Source of the DNA: an uncultured Rhodospira sp.
Lineage (GTDB): Bacteria; Pseudomonadota; Alphaproteobacteria; Rhodospirillales; Rhodospirillaceae
Direction: 5' to 3'
Length of the DNA stretch: 40,220 bases
Assembly (NCBI RefSeq): GCF_937138205.1
Contig: NZ_CAKZOT010000034.1
Span: 1 to 40,220, forward strand
The position numbers were made by a program, and so were the translations under genes. Below the pieces are notes generated by a model. The model was given only the letters and a program-made list of their open reading frames with translations. It did not search any database and was not told the origin of the DNA. Within the stretch, counting starts at the first letter, position 1; each line of letters starts with the position of its first letter. Shown piece after piece: positions 26,035-34,495 of this stretch.

Positions 26035-27618
26035 ATGACGTTCCACTTCACAAAGGCTGCCGCCGTCGCGCTGATGGGCGTGGGGCTGGCCTTCGGTGCC
26101 CCGCTGGCCGGATCCGCGCCGGCCGAGGCCAAGACGCTGCGCATGGCCTATGACGCCGACCCGGTGTCGCTCGATCCGCACGAGCAGCTTTCGGGCGGCA
26201 CCCTGCAGCTGTCGCACATGGTGTTCGACCCGCTGGTGCGCTTCACCAAAGAGCTGGAGTACGAGCCGCGCCTGGCCGAAAGCTGGGAGCAGATCGACGA
26301 CCGCACCATGCGTTTCCACCTGCGCGAGGGCGTGACGTTCCACAGCGGCAACCCGTTCACGGCCGAGGATGTGGTCTTCACCGTCGAACGCCTGAAGGCA
26401 AGCCCGGACTTCAAGGGTCTGTTCGAGCCGTTCGTGGGGGCCGTGGCGGTCGACGACCACACCGTCGATCTGGTCACTAAGGAGCCGTATCCGCTGGTCC
26501 TGACCATGGCCACGTACATCTTCCCCATGGACAAGGCGTTCTACACCGGCACCGACGAGAACGGCCAACCCAAGGACGCCATCGTCAAGCACGGCAACAC
26601 CTTCGCCTCGACCCATTCGTCGGGCACCGGGCCGTTCGCGGTGCGCTCGCGCGAGCAAGGCGTGCGCGTTGAGTTCGACCGCTTCGCCGACTATTGGGAC
26701 ACCGAGTCGCCGGGCAACGTCAGTGAGATCATCTTCACCCCGATCAAGGAAGCGCCGACGCGCGTCGCCTCGCTGCTGTCCGGCGGCGTCGACTTCATCG
26801 CCCCGGTGCCGCCGACCGATCTGGAGCGGCTGCGCAACGATGACTCGATCAACCTGGTGACCATGTCCGGCACGCGGATCATCACCTTCCAGATGAACCA
26901 GAAGCGGGTCGAGGCCTTCCAGGACCCCCGCGTGCGCCAGGCGATCGTCCATGCCGTCAACAACGAGGGCATCGTCGACAAGATCATGAAGGGCTTCGCC
27001 ACCGCCGCCGCGCAGCAGAGCGCGCCCGGGCAGGCCGGTCACGTGCCCGAGCTTGAGCCGCGCTACGATCTGGAAAAGGCCAAGGCGCTGATGGAGGAGG
27101 CCGGCTACGCCGACGGCTTTACCATCAGCATGATGGCGCCCAACAACCGCTATGTGAACGACGCCAAGATCGCCGAGGCGGTGGCCGCCATGCTGGCCAA
27201 GATCAACATCAAGGTCGATCTGACCACCATGCCGAAGGCGCAGTACTGGCCGAAGTTCGATGAGCGCGCGGCCGACATGATGATGATCGGTTGGCACCCC
27301 GACACCGAGGATTCGGCGAACTACACCGAGTTCCTGCTGATGACACCGAATCCCGAGACCGGCTATGGTCAGTACAACTCGGGTAACTACTCCAACCCCA
27401 AGGTGGACGAACTGATCATTCAATCGCAGTCCATGATCGACCTCGAAGAACGCTCGGAGGTGCTGAAGCAGGTCGAGCGGATCCTGTACGAGGACGCCGC
27501 GTTCGTGCCGCTGCACTGGCAGAACCTGTCCTGGGCGGCGGCCAAGGGTGTCCACATCGAGGACGTCGTCAACGTGATGAACTTCCCCTACCTGGGCGAT
27601 CTGGTCATCGACGAGTGA
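26035..27618 (+). CDS. Peptide-type ABC substrate-binding protein
   Basis: A 527-residue periplasmic binding protein of family 5 (DppA/OppA type). The signal peptide is residues 1 to about 31 (hydrophobic core 8-22, likely cleavage after PAEA). The family signature is MVFDPLVRFTKELEYEPRLAESWEQIDDRTMRF with HLREGVTFHSGNPFTAEDVVFT. Likely ligands are di- or oligopeptides, but family members also take nickel or sugars, so specificity is not determined. The ATG at 26035 starts a signal peptide properly; the frame open upstream is not conserved. Followed by a strong hairpin and then two permeases. Confidence 0.9.
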   Translation: MTFHFTKAAAVALMGVGLAFGAPLAGSAPAEAKTLRMAYDADPVSLDPHEQLSGGTLQLSHMVFDPLVRFTKELEYEPRLAESWEQIDDRTMRFHLREGVTFHSGNPFTAEDVVFTVERLKASPDFKGLFEPFVGAVAVDDHTVDLVTKEPYPLVLTMATYIFPMDKAFYTGTDENGQPKDAIVKHGNTFASTHSSGTGPFAVRSREQGVRVEFDRFADYWDTESPGNVSEIIFTPIKEAPTRVASLLSGGVDFIAPVPPTDLERLRNDDSINLVTMSGTRIITFQMNQKRVEAFQDPRVRQAIVHAVNNEGIVDKIMKGFATAAAQQSAPGQAGHVPELEPRYDLEKAKALMEEAGYADGFTISMMAPNNRYVNDAKIAEAVAAMLAKINIKVDLTTMPKAQYWPKFDERAADMMMIGWHPDTEDSANYTEFLLMTPNPETGYGQYNSGNYSNPKVDELIIQSQSMIDLEERSEVLKQVERILYEDAAFVPLHWQNLSWAAAKGVHIEDVVNVMNFPYLGDLVIDE

Positions 27619-27725
27619 TCCGCTGACCCTTTGCGTCGTCATTGCGAGCCCTCGCCGTCAGGCGAGGGCTTCGCGTCTCGCGTTTCGTTCCTCTGATCCC
27701 TGACCTCTGACTCCTGGTTCCGCCC
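27619..27725 (+). promoter_or_regulatory. Hairpin between binding protein and permeases
   Basis: A perfect 10-bp stem AGCCCTCGCC/GGCGAGGGCT with loop GTCA (27647-27670) lies in the gap. There is no T-run. Such hairpins typically protect the binding-protein mRNA or reduce expression of downstream membrane subunits. Confidence 0.5.
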
Positions 27726-28715
27726 ATGGCCTTTGTTGCCTTTTTCGTCAAACGCCTGCTTCAGGCCGTCCTGGTGATGTTCGTCATCAGCGTTATCGGC
27801 TTTTCCATCCAGGACAATCTGGGCGACCCGCTGCGGGAGCTGGTCGGGCAGTCCGTGTCGGAGGCCGAACGTCAGGCCCTGCGCGACAAACTCGGCCTGA
27901 ACGACCCGTTTCTGGTGCAGTACTGGCGCTTCCTGGGTGATGCCGTGCAGGGCGATCTGGGCCAGTCGTACTTCTTCAAGCGTCCGGCCCTGGACGTGAT
28001 CGCCGACAAGCTGCCGGCCACGATCGACCTGGTGCTGGGCGCGACCCTGATCATCGTTCTGATTTCGGTGCCCGTGGGGATTTACTGTGCCATCCGGCCC
28101 AAGGACTTAATGGCGCGCGTGGTCATGGGCGCCAGCATCGTCGGCATTTCCATCCCCGTGTTCCTGACCGCGATCTTCCTGATCTACGTCTTCTCGGTGA
28201 ACCTGGGCTGGCTGGCCTCGTTTGGGCGCGGCGAGGACCTGGTTGAAATCGCGCCCGGGTGGGAGACCGGTTTTCTCTCATGGGGCGGCCTCGCGCACCT
28301 GATCCTGCCCAGCATTGCCCTGTCGTCGATCATGCTGCCGCTGTTCATCCGCCTGATCCGCTCGGAGATGATGGAGGTGCTGGAACAGGACTACATCCGC
28401 TTCGCCTGGGCCAAGGGGCTGGCGCCGCGCCGGGTGTGGTTCCTGCACGCCTTCAAGAACACGCTGCTGCCGGTGATCACTGTCGGCGGCGTGCAGATCG
28501 GCACCATGCTGGCCTACACCATCCTGACCGAGTCCGTGTTCCAGTGGCCGGGCCTGGGCTTCATGTTCATCGAGGCCGTCACCCGCGTCGATACGCCGCT
28601 GATCATCGCCTACATCATTGTCGTGGGGCTCATTTTCGTGGTCACCAACACCGTCGTCGACCTGATCTACACGCTGGTCAACCCGACCGTGCGCATGGTG
28701 GGGCGCCAGACATGA
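27726..28715 (+). CDS. Peptide-type ABC permease, DppB-like
   Basis: A 329-residue inner-membrane permease with the order of DppB/OppB: an N-terminal helix, periplasmic domain, then five helices. The EAA loop is EMMEVLEQDYIRFAWAKGL followed by HAFKNTLLPVITVGG. It forms a heterodimeric channel with the next gene product. The stop overlaps the next start as ATGA, so coupling is tight. No ATPase genes of this importer lie in the window. Confidence 0.93.
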   Translation: MAFVAFFVKRLLQAVLVMFVISVIGFSIQDNLGDPLRELVGQSVSEAERQALRDKLGLNDPFLVQYWRFLGDAVQGDLGQSYFFKRPALDVIADKLPATIDLVLGATLIIVLISVPVGIYCAIRPKDLMARVVMGASIVGISIPVFLTAIFLIYVFSVNLGWLASFGRGEDLVEIAPGWETGFLSWGGLAHLILPSIALSSIMLPLFIRLIRSEMMEVLEQDYIRFAWAKGLAPRRVWFLHAFKNTLLPVITVGGVQIGTMLAYTILTESVFQWPGLGFMFIEAVTRVDTPLIIAYIIVVGLIFVVTNTVVDLIYTLVNPTVRMVGRQT

Positions 28716-29629
28716 GCCGCGTCGCCGTCTTCCTGGGATCGGATTTCCTCTACCGCCTGCGCACCGACCCGGTGGCCGTCGGTGCCTTGAGTGTCGTGAC
28801 GCTGTTCGTGCTGGCGGCCGTGTTCGCGCCGTGGCTGTCGGTGATGAACCCGCACGATCCGGCGCAGATCGACATCATGAATTCCGAGATGCCGCCGGTC
28901 TGGCAGGACGGCGGCGAGGCCCCGTTCCTGTTCGGCACCGATGCCCAGGGCCGCGACCTGTGGAGCGCCATCCTCTACGGGCTGCGCATCTCCATCACCA
29001 TCGGCGTGTTCGCGGTGCTGGTGCAGATGGTGCTGGGGATCACCATCGGCCTGCTGTCCGGCTACCTGGGCGGCAAGGTGGATGCCTTCTTCATGCGTCT
29101 GGCGGACATCCAGCTCGCCATGTCGACGCTCATGCTGGCCATTGTCGCCCTGGCCGTGTTCCAGGCGGCCTTTGGCGCCGAGTTGTTCGAGGACCTGGCC
29201 ATCGTCATGCTGGTCCTGGTCATCGGCTTCGCCGAGTGGCCACAGTACGCCCGCACCATCCGCGCCTCGGTGCTGGCCGAGCGCAAGAAGGAGTACGTGG
29301 ACGCCGCCCGCGTCATCGGCCTGTCGGCGCCGGTGATCATGGTGCGTCACATCCTGCCGAACACGCTGTCGCCGCTGCTGGTGATTTCAACGGTGCAGGT
29401 GGCCAACGCCATCATCAGCGAGGCGGCGCTGTCCTTCCTGGGCCTGGGGATGCCGGTGACCAAGCCGTCGCTGGGGTCGCTGATCAGCGCCGGGTTCGAG
29501 TACATCTTCAGCGGCGCGTGGTGGATCACCACCATCCCGGCCATCGTGCTGATCGTGCTGATCCTGGCGATCAACCTGCTGGGCGACTGGCTGCGCGACG
29601 TTCTGAACCCAAGGCTGTACAAGGGATAG
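28712..29629 (+). CDS. Peptide-type ABC permease, DppC-like
   Basis: A 305-residue permease of the DppC/OppC family: an N-terminal helix at about 23-42, then GTDAQGRDLWSAILYGLRIS, which is the family hallmark, and the EAA loop ERKKEYVDAARVIGLSAPVIMVRHILPN. It starts with an ATG overlapping the DppB-like stop by 4 bases. Upstream reading-frame extension is a shadow of the previous gene. The final ATPase genes (dppD/F type) are missing downstream: the next sequence is a short opposite-strand ORF. Confidence 0.93.
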   Translation: MSRVAVFLGSDFLYRLRTDPVAVGALSVVTLFVLAAVFAPWLSVMNPHDPAQIDIMNSEMPPVWQDGGEAPFLFGTDAQGRDLWSAILYGLRISITIGVFAVLVQMVLGITIGLLSGYLGGKVDAFFMRLADIQLAMSTLMLAIVALAVFQAAFGAELFEDLAIVMLVLVIGFAEWPQYARTIRASVLAERKKEYVDAARVIGLSAPVIMVRHILPNTLSPLLVISTVQVANAIISEAALSFLGLGMPVTKPSLGSLISAGFEYIFSGAWWITTIPAIVLIVLILAINLLGDWLRDVLNPRLYKG

Positions 29630-29653
29630 GCTGAGGGGCCTCAGGTCGCTGCC

Positions 29654-29851
29654 TCAGGTGGGGGGCGCGTCCAGTCGGTCGTCGTCGGACAGGTGCTCCG
29701 GATCGCCGATCCGATCTAGAACGGCCAGGGCGACATCGACATCGGCTCCGGCCGCGCGTTCTCGAAAGAACCGGATGACGTCGTCGCTTGCCTCACGCGA
29801 CGTCGTGGGCGCGGCCTCTGCTTTTCCTGTCCGTTTTCTTTTTCGCCCCAA
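29654..29851 (-). CDS. Small hypothetical protein, TTG start
   Basis: A 65-residue charged protein (RKRKRTGKAEA... then DDVIRFFRERAAGADVDVALAVLDRIGDPEHLSDDDRLD). The start would be TTG at 29849-29851, preceded at 6 bases by GGGGGAGG, a good ribosome binding site. The N-terminal part overlaps the end of another frame (29793-30002). No family recognised. It may be the C-terminal half of a gene split by a frameshift with that frame. The convergent position to the ABC permeases is unremarkable. Confidence 0.35.
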   Translation of the reverse strand: MGRKRKRTGKAEAAPTTSREASDDVIRFFRERAAGADVDVALAVLDRIGDPEHLSDDDRLDAPPT

Positions 29852-30002
29852 GGTTCGCCTCCCCCGACCAAAAGCCGAGTTTTTTTTGTTCGGCTAGCGT
29901 GAGGACAGCTTTTGGCGGGAACTTCGCGGCGGACTCCATGCTCTTGTCAAAGATATCCCGACTGAACAAACCCTTGGAGTCTGGCTTCAGATTCGGTGTC
30001 AT
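29793..30002 (-). CDS. Small ORF, AT-richer, uncertain
   Basis: A 69-residue frame beginning MTPNLKPDSKGLFSRDIFDKSMES and ending in a Lys/Arg-rich tail. It has a run of eight A's (a possible slip site). It overlaps the 65-residue frame out of phase by 59 bases. Codon use differs from the neighbours. It could be one gene with the overlapping frame after a frameshift, or no gene at all. Confidence 0.25.
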   Translation of the reverse strand: MTPNLKPDSKGLFSRDIFDKSMESAAKFPPKAVLTLAEQKKLGFWSGEANLGAKKKTDRKSRGRAHDVA

Positions 30003-30182
30003 TCTTTCGACTCCGCTGGAGCCTTCTGCGCGTGCTGTGTCCGAGCCGTTTCCATCACCTTAACGAGATGGAGGTCAGACGTGGACTCTTCGCCATGTTC
30101 GTTGAGCCGATATGCTCGGCAACGGCGCAACGAGAGGGCCACAACCCATTATGGTGTGTCAAGTCCCCTTTGGCCCGCCGCC
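30003..30182. other. Intergenic region before pheA stop
   Basis: No gene or clear terminator for pheA is seen here. Base composition is lower in GC than the flanks, like the adjacent small ORFs. Confidence 0.3.
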
Positions 30183-31097
30183 TTACGGCCACGTCCTGCG
30201 CTCGGCCTCCAGGGCGCGGCGGCGGGCCTCGAAGCGGTACGGGTGCGCCGGATAGACCCCCAGGATCGACACCTCGTGCGTGAAGAAGCGCAGTTCTTCC
30301 AGCGCATAGGCCACCGGGCGGTCGTCCGGCCGGCCCTCGACCTCGGCGTAGAACTGGGCGGCGACGAAGGTGCCGCCGACCTGATAGCTCTCCAGCTTGG
30401 TCATGTTCACACCGTTGGTGGCGAACCCGCCCAGCGCCTTGTACAGCGCCGCCGGCACGTTGCGCACGCGGAAGACGAACGAGGTCACGGCCTCGACGTC
30501 CGGCCGGGGCGAGACCGGCTCGCGCGCCATGACGATGAAGCGGGTCGTGTTGTGGTCCTCGTCCTCGATGTTGGCGCGCAGGGACTCCAGGCCGTAGATC
30601 TCGGCCGATAGGGCCGAGCCGATGGCCGCCACGCTCTTGTCGCCGCGCGCCGCCACGTCGCGCGCCGCGCCGGCGGTGTCGGCGGTGACCACCGGCGTCA
30701 GCCCCAGTTCACGCAACAACCGCCGGCACTGTGACAGCGCGTGGACGTGGCTTTCGACGGTGCGCAGGTCCTCCACCGAGGCCCCCGGCACCGCCAGCAG
30801 GTGGTGGTTCACGCGCAGGAAGTGCTCGGCGACGATGTGCAGCCCCGAGCCTGGCAGCAGGTGGTGGATGTCGGCCACCCGCCCGGCCACCGAGTTGTCG
30901 ATGGGGATCATGGCGTACAGCGCCTTGCCGTCGCGCACGGCGGCCATCACGTCCTCGAACGCCGCGCGTGACAACGGTTCCATGTCCGGGTACGCCGCCA
31001 GGCAACAGGCGTGGGAGTAGGCCCCCGGGAATCCCTGGAAGGCGATGATCGGTTTCGGCGGCGTGGCGGGGGCGGCGTCGGGGGACGGCTCGGACAT
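30183..31097 (-). CDS. pheA: Prephenate dehydratase
   Basis: A 304-residue monofunctional dehydratase. The catalytic domain has GFPGAYSH, IPIDNSVAGRV and the TRF motif in NTTRFIVMA. The C-terminal ACT domain has GVNMTKLESYQVGGTFVAAQFYAEVEG; the classic ESRP is replaced by ESYQ, which is common in alphaproteobacteria. It converts prephenate to phenylpyruvate in phenylalanine synthesis, with allosteric control by phenylalanine through ACT. No chorismate mutase domain is fused. The ATG at 31097 is used. Confidence 0.94.
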   Translation of the reverse strand: MSEPSPDAAPATPPKPIIAFQGFPGAYSHACCLAAYPDMEPLSRAAFEDVMAAVRDGKALYAMIPIDNSVAGRVADIHHLLPGSGLHIVAEHFLRVNHHLLAVPGASVEDLRTVESHVHALSQCRRLLRELGLTPVVTADTAGAARDVAARGDKSVAAIGSALSAEIYGLESLRANIEDEDHNTTRFIVMAREPVSPRPDVEAVTSFVFRVRNVPAALYKALGGFATNGVNMTKLESYQVGGTFVAAQFYAEVEGRPDDRPVAYALEELRFFTHEVSILGVYPAHPYRFEARRRALEAERRTWP

Positions 31098-31480
31098 GGC
31101 GTGGGCTCTGCGGGTCGGGGCGGAGTGGGGCGCCGGTGGGATGGGCGCCGCAACGAGAAGCCTGCCTAGACCGCGCCCCTCGCGGCGTCAAGTATGCGCC
31201 CCGAGGGCCAGAGGTTCTCATTTTGGACAGAGCCGCTCGCGACGATGCATCGGCTCAACGGTCGGGCCGCGCCGCGGCGGGCCCCCCCCCCCCTTGCAAC
31301 CGCCGCTCTCATGTCGGGGTTGTGGACGGCTGCGTTGCGACCGATCATCCCGGCAGGTCACGTGCGGCAGCAACGCCGGTGCGGATTGGCTCTTGACCTG
31401 GCCAAGATACAGGCTATGGTGTGAAAAAAATGAAAATAAGAAGCATTCGCAACTTTGGCTATAACAAGGAGGCCTCAGGC
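31098..31480. promoter_or_regulatory. Regulatory gap upstream of the metal importer
   Basis: It holds a run of 12 C's (31282-31293). A promoter-like pair TTGACC (31393-31398) and TATGGT (31415-31420), 16 bases apart, lies 61 bases before the start, followed by an AT-rich stretch (31421-31465) where a metal repressor could bind. I cannot assign it to a Fur, Mur or MntR box. The ribosome site AAGGAGG is at 31466-31472. Confidence 0.5.
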
Positions 31481-32491
31481 ATGGGACGCGCATGGACAGG
31501 GGTGGCGGTGTTCGGGATTCTCGTCCCCTTGGTGGCGGGCGGCGAGGCGGCGCGGGCGGACACCACGCCCATCGACGCCGTGGCCACCATCGGCATGATC
31601 GGGGATGTGGTCGCCAACGTGGGCGGCGCCTGCGTCGAGACCACGACCATCATGGGGCCGGGGGTGGACCCGCACCTCTACCAGGCCAGTGCCGGCGACG
31701 TTCGCAGGTTCCAGGCCGCCGACGTGATCTTTTACGCCGGCTATGCGTTGGAAGGGCAGTTGGGCAACGTCCTGGACCGCTTCTCGCGGATGAAGCCGAC
31801 CCATGCGGTCGCGCCTGAGTCCATCGAGGAGGCCGACCTGATCACGGTCGAGGGCGACTATGGCTATGATCCGCACCTGTGGATGGATGTCAGTCTCTGG
31901 AGGCAAACCGTGCCAACCATCCAATCCGCCCTGGCCGATGTGCGTCCGGACTGCGCCGAGGCGATGCAGGCCAACGGCGAGCGGTACAGGGATCAGCTCG
32001 CCGCGCTGCATGACTGGGTGGCGGACGCCGTGGCCTCCATCCCGGAACGGCAGCGCGTACTTGTCACCGCCCATGACGCCTTCGGCTACTACGGCCGTGC
32101 CTACGGGATCGACGTGATCGGGGTCCAGGGCATCAGCACCGAATCGGAGGCCGGCATCGCCGACATTCGTCACATGGCTGAGGTGGTGGCCGAGCGGCGG
32201 GTGCCGGCCGTGTTCGTCGAAAGTACCATCAACCCCCGCACCATCCAGGCGGTGACCGATGCCACGCGCCAGCATGGCCATACGGTCAGGATCGGCGGCG
32301 AACTCTATTCCGACGCCATGGGCGAGGCGGGCACGGTGGGCGGCACCTATATCGGCATGATCCATGAGAACACCGTCGCCATCGTGGAGGCCCTGGGCGG
32401 CACTCTGCCGCCGCTGCCCGAGGCCCTTCACGGCTGGGCGCAGACATGGGAGATCCCCATTGCGAACCCCGAATCCCAGCCCGGCGAGTGA
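31481..32491 (+). CDS. Metal (Mn/Fe/Zn-type) ABC substrate-binding protein
   Basis: A 336-residue cluster A-I binding protein. The signal peptide spans about 1-26 (cleavage after ARA). Expected metal ligands are visible: His in DPHLYQ, His in DPHLWMD, Glu in FVESTINPR, and Asp in ELYSDAMG. This HHED set is that of Mn2+ or Fe2+ importers (SitA/MntA/TroA-like) rather than ZnuA, which usually has a His-rich loop and three His. The start at 31481 has a perfect AAGGAGG. Downstream are an ATPase and two permeases in one operon. Confidence 0.9.
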   Translation: MGRAWTGVAVFGILVPLVAGGEAARADTTPIDAVATIGMIGDVVANVGGACVETTTIMGPGVDPHLYQASAGDVRRFQAADVIFYAGYALEGQLGNVLDRFSRMKPTHAVAPESIEEADLITVEGDYGYDPHLWMDVSLWRQTVPTIQSALADVRPDCAEAMQANGERYRDQLAALHDWVADAVASIPERQRVLVTAHDAFGYYGRAYGIDVIGVQGISTESEAGIADIRHMAEVVAERRVPAVFVESTINPRTIQAVTDATRQHGHTVRIGGELYSDAMGEAGTVGGTYIGMIHENTVAIVEALGGTLPPLPEALHGWAQTWEIPIANPESQPGE

Positions 32492-32543
32492 CATCGCCGG
32501 CGAGCGCCACGCGGACCGCTGGACGCCGGATCTCGGCGCCGGC

Positions 32544-33362
32544 GTGTTCGACCGGCGAACCGACCGCCTGCCCACCACGGACGGGCTGCACGAGCCGGAC
32601 CTGGCGCTGCACGTCGAGGACCTGACGGTCAGCTACTACGGCGACCCGGTGCTGTGGGATATCGACCTGAACGTCCCCCCGGGCGTCATGTGCGCCATCG
32701 TCGGCCCCAACGGCGCCGGCAAGAGCACGCTGATCAAGACCATCCTCGGTCTGGTCAGGGCGGCGGCCGGGCACGTCACCATCCACGGCCGCCCCTACAA
32801 GGCGCAACGCCGCCGCGTCGGGTACGTGCCTCAGCGCTCCACCGTCGATTGGGACTTCCCCACCACGGTGGCGGACGTGGTGACCATGGGTCTGTACGGC
32901 CACCTCGGCTGGTTCCGCCGGCCCGGCCGCAAGGAGCACCAGCGCGCGCTGGAGGCGTTGGAGCTGGTCGGAATGCATGGCTTCGCCGAGCGCCAGATCA
33001 GCCAGCTCTCGGGCGGTCAGCAGCAACGGGTGTTCCTGGCCCGCGCCCTGGTGCAACAGGCCGACGTGTACTTTCTCGACGAACCCATGGCCGGCGTCGA
33101 TGCCACCACCGAACGCGCCATCGTCGACATCCTGCGCCGGCTGCGCGACCAGGGGAAGACGGTGATCGTCGTCCACCACGACCTGCAAACCGTGCGCAGC
33201 TATTTCGACTGGCTGTTGGTTCTCAACGTGCGGGTGATCGCCCAGGGACCGGTCAGCGAGGTCTACACCGCCGAGACCTTGCGCAAGGCCTATGGGGGGC
33301 AGATCGCGCTGCTGGAGCCGGACGCCGTCTCGGCCGCCCCGGGGCAAGAGGCCCGCTCATGA
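32544..33362 (+). CDS. Metal ABC transporter ATPase
   Basis: A 272-residue ATPase if it starts at GTG 32544. Walker A is GPNGAGKST, the signature is LSGGQQQRV, Walker B is [12 protein letters not shown], and the switch His is in VIVVHHDL. The sequence fits SitB/MntB/TroB (ATP-driven import of Mn/Fe). The start is not sure: no ATG follows the binding-protein stop in frame. An ATG at 32364 gives 332 residues but overlaps the binding protein by 128 bases. The N-terminal extension of about 30 residues before the ABC domain is unusual. The stop overlaps the permease start (ATGA). Confidence 0.88.
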   Translation: MFDRRTDRLPTTDGLHEPDLALHVEDLTVSYYGDPVLWDIDLNVPPGVMCAIVGPNGAGKSTLIKTILGLVRAAAGHVTIHGRPYKAQRRRVGYVPQRSTVDWDFPTTVADVVTMGLYGHLGWFRRPGRKEHQRALEALELVGMHGFAERQISQLSGGQQQRVFLARALVQQADVYFLDEPMAGVDATTERAIVDILRRLRDQGKTVIVVHHDLQTVRSYFDWLLVLNVRVIAQGPVSEVYTAETLRKAYGGQIALLEPDAVSAAPGQEARS

Positions 33363-34495
33363 GTCTGCTCGACCTGCTGACCGACTACACCATCCAGACG
33401 GTGGCGTTGGGGGCGTGCCTGCTGGGGGTCATCAGCGGCCTGCTCGGCGGCTTCGCCGTGCTGCGCCGGCAGAGCCTGCTGGGGGACGCGCTATCCCACG
33501 CCGCGCTGCCGGGCATCTGCCTCGGCTTCATCATCGCCGGCACGCGCGAGCTGGGCAGCATCCTGCTGGGCGCGCTCTCGACCGGCGTGCTGGCGGCGCT
33601 GGTGATGCTGCTCTTGACGCGCCGCAGCCGGCTGAAAACCGACGCCGGGCTGGGCATCACGCTCAGCGTCTTTTTCGCCGTCGGCATCGTGCTCTTGACC
33701 TACATCCAGGGAACCGGCAACGCCGCCCAGGCCGGCCTGGATTCGTTCCTGTTCGGGCAGGCGGCCTCGCTGCTGCGCAGTGACGTGTGGGTGATGGGCG
33801 GTGTGACCGTGGTGGCCGTGGTCATCGTCCTGGCGTTCTGGAAGGAGTTCAAGCTGGTCTCGTTCGATCCGTTGTTCGCGGCGTCGCTCGGGCTGCCGGT
33901 GGTGGTCCTGGAGGTGGCCCTGACGATCATGATCGCCCTGGCCGTCGTGGTCGGCCTGCAAATGGTTGGCGTGGTGCTGATGGCGGCCATGATCATCGCC
34001 CCGGCCACGGCCGCGCGGCAGTGGACCCGGCGGTTGGAAGGGATGGTGCTGCTGTCGATCGCGTTCGGCGTCGCCGGCGGCCTGGCCGGGTCGCTGATCA
34101 GCGCCACCAGCCGGGGCTTGGCCACGGGTCCGCTCATCATCCTCAGCGTCTCGGCGATCGTGCTGGTGTCCCTGGTGCTGGCGCCCGAACGGGGCGTTCT
34201 GTGGGCGCACCTGCGCCACCGGCGCAACCAGCGCCAGATGCGCGGCGCCCAGGTTCTGGAGACGCTGTATCGCCTGGCGGATCATCACGACGACCCGCGC
34301 TACCCGGCGGAACAGGGCATGGTGGACGCCTATCACGGCTTCGCCACGCGGCAGGCCCTGACCCGGCTGGAGGGGCGCGGCCTGGTGGAGCCGGTCCGGC
34401 ACGAGCCCGAAACCACGCCGCACTGGGCGCTCACGCCCGCCGGACTGGCCGAGGCCGAGCGGCAGGCGGGCGCGGCAACGCGGGAGGCCGTGTGA
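33359..34495 (+). CDS. Metal ABC permease with C-terminal winged-helix-like tail
   Basis: A 378-residue protein. Residues 1 to about 275 are an ABC-3 family permease (8-9 helices, with [16 protein letters not shown] typical of MntC/TroC/ZnuB). The remaining about 100 residues are soluble and read as a winged-helix domain: [36 protein letters not shown], and [15 protein letters not shown]. Some Mn/Fe importers of this family are known to carry such DtxR-like tails. The next permease has one too. It overlaps the ATPase stop and the next permease start, so expression is coupled. Confidence 0.9.
   Translation: MSLLDLLTDYTIQTVALGACLLGVISGLLGGFAVLRRQSLLGDALSHAALPGICLGFIIAGTRELGSILLGALSTGVLAALVMLLLTRRSRLKTDAGLGITLSVFFAVGIVLLTYIQGTGNAAQAGLDSFLFGQAASLLRSDVWVMGGVTVVAVVIVLAFWKEFKLVSFDPLFAASLGLPVVVLEVALTIMIALAVVVGLQMVGVVLMAAMIIAPATAARQWTRRLEGMVLLSIAFGVAGGLAGSLISATSRGLATGPLIILSVSAIVLVSLVLAPERGVLWAHLRHRRNQRQMRGAQVLETLYRLADHHDDPRYPAEQGMVDAYHGFATRQALTRLEGRGLVEPVRHEPETTPHWALTPAGLAEAERQAGAATREAV

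Noticed and set aside
31421..31480. A Fur- or Mur-like box before the metal importer
   Set aside because: The AT-rich stretch with GAAAATAAGAAGCATTCGC only partly resembles known boxes; not enough to call.
32364..32543. ATG at 32364 as start of the metal ABC ATPase
   Set aside because: It would overlap the binding protein gene by 128 bases and add 60 residues unlike any ABC ATPase N-terminus; a GTG at 32544 is preferred, though not proven.
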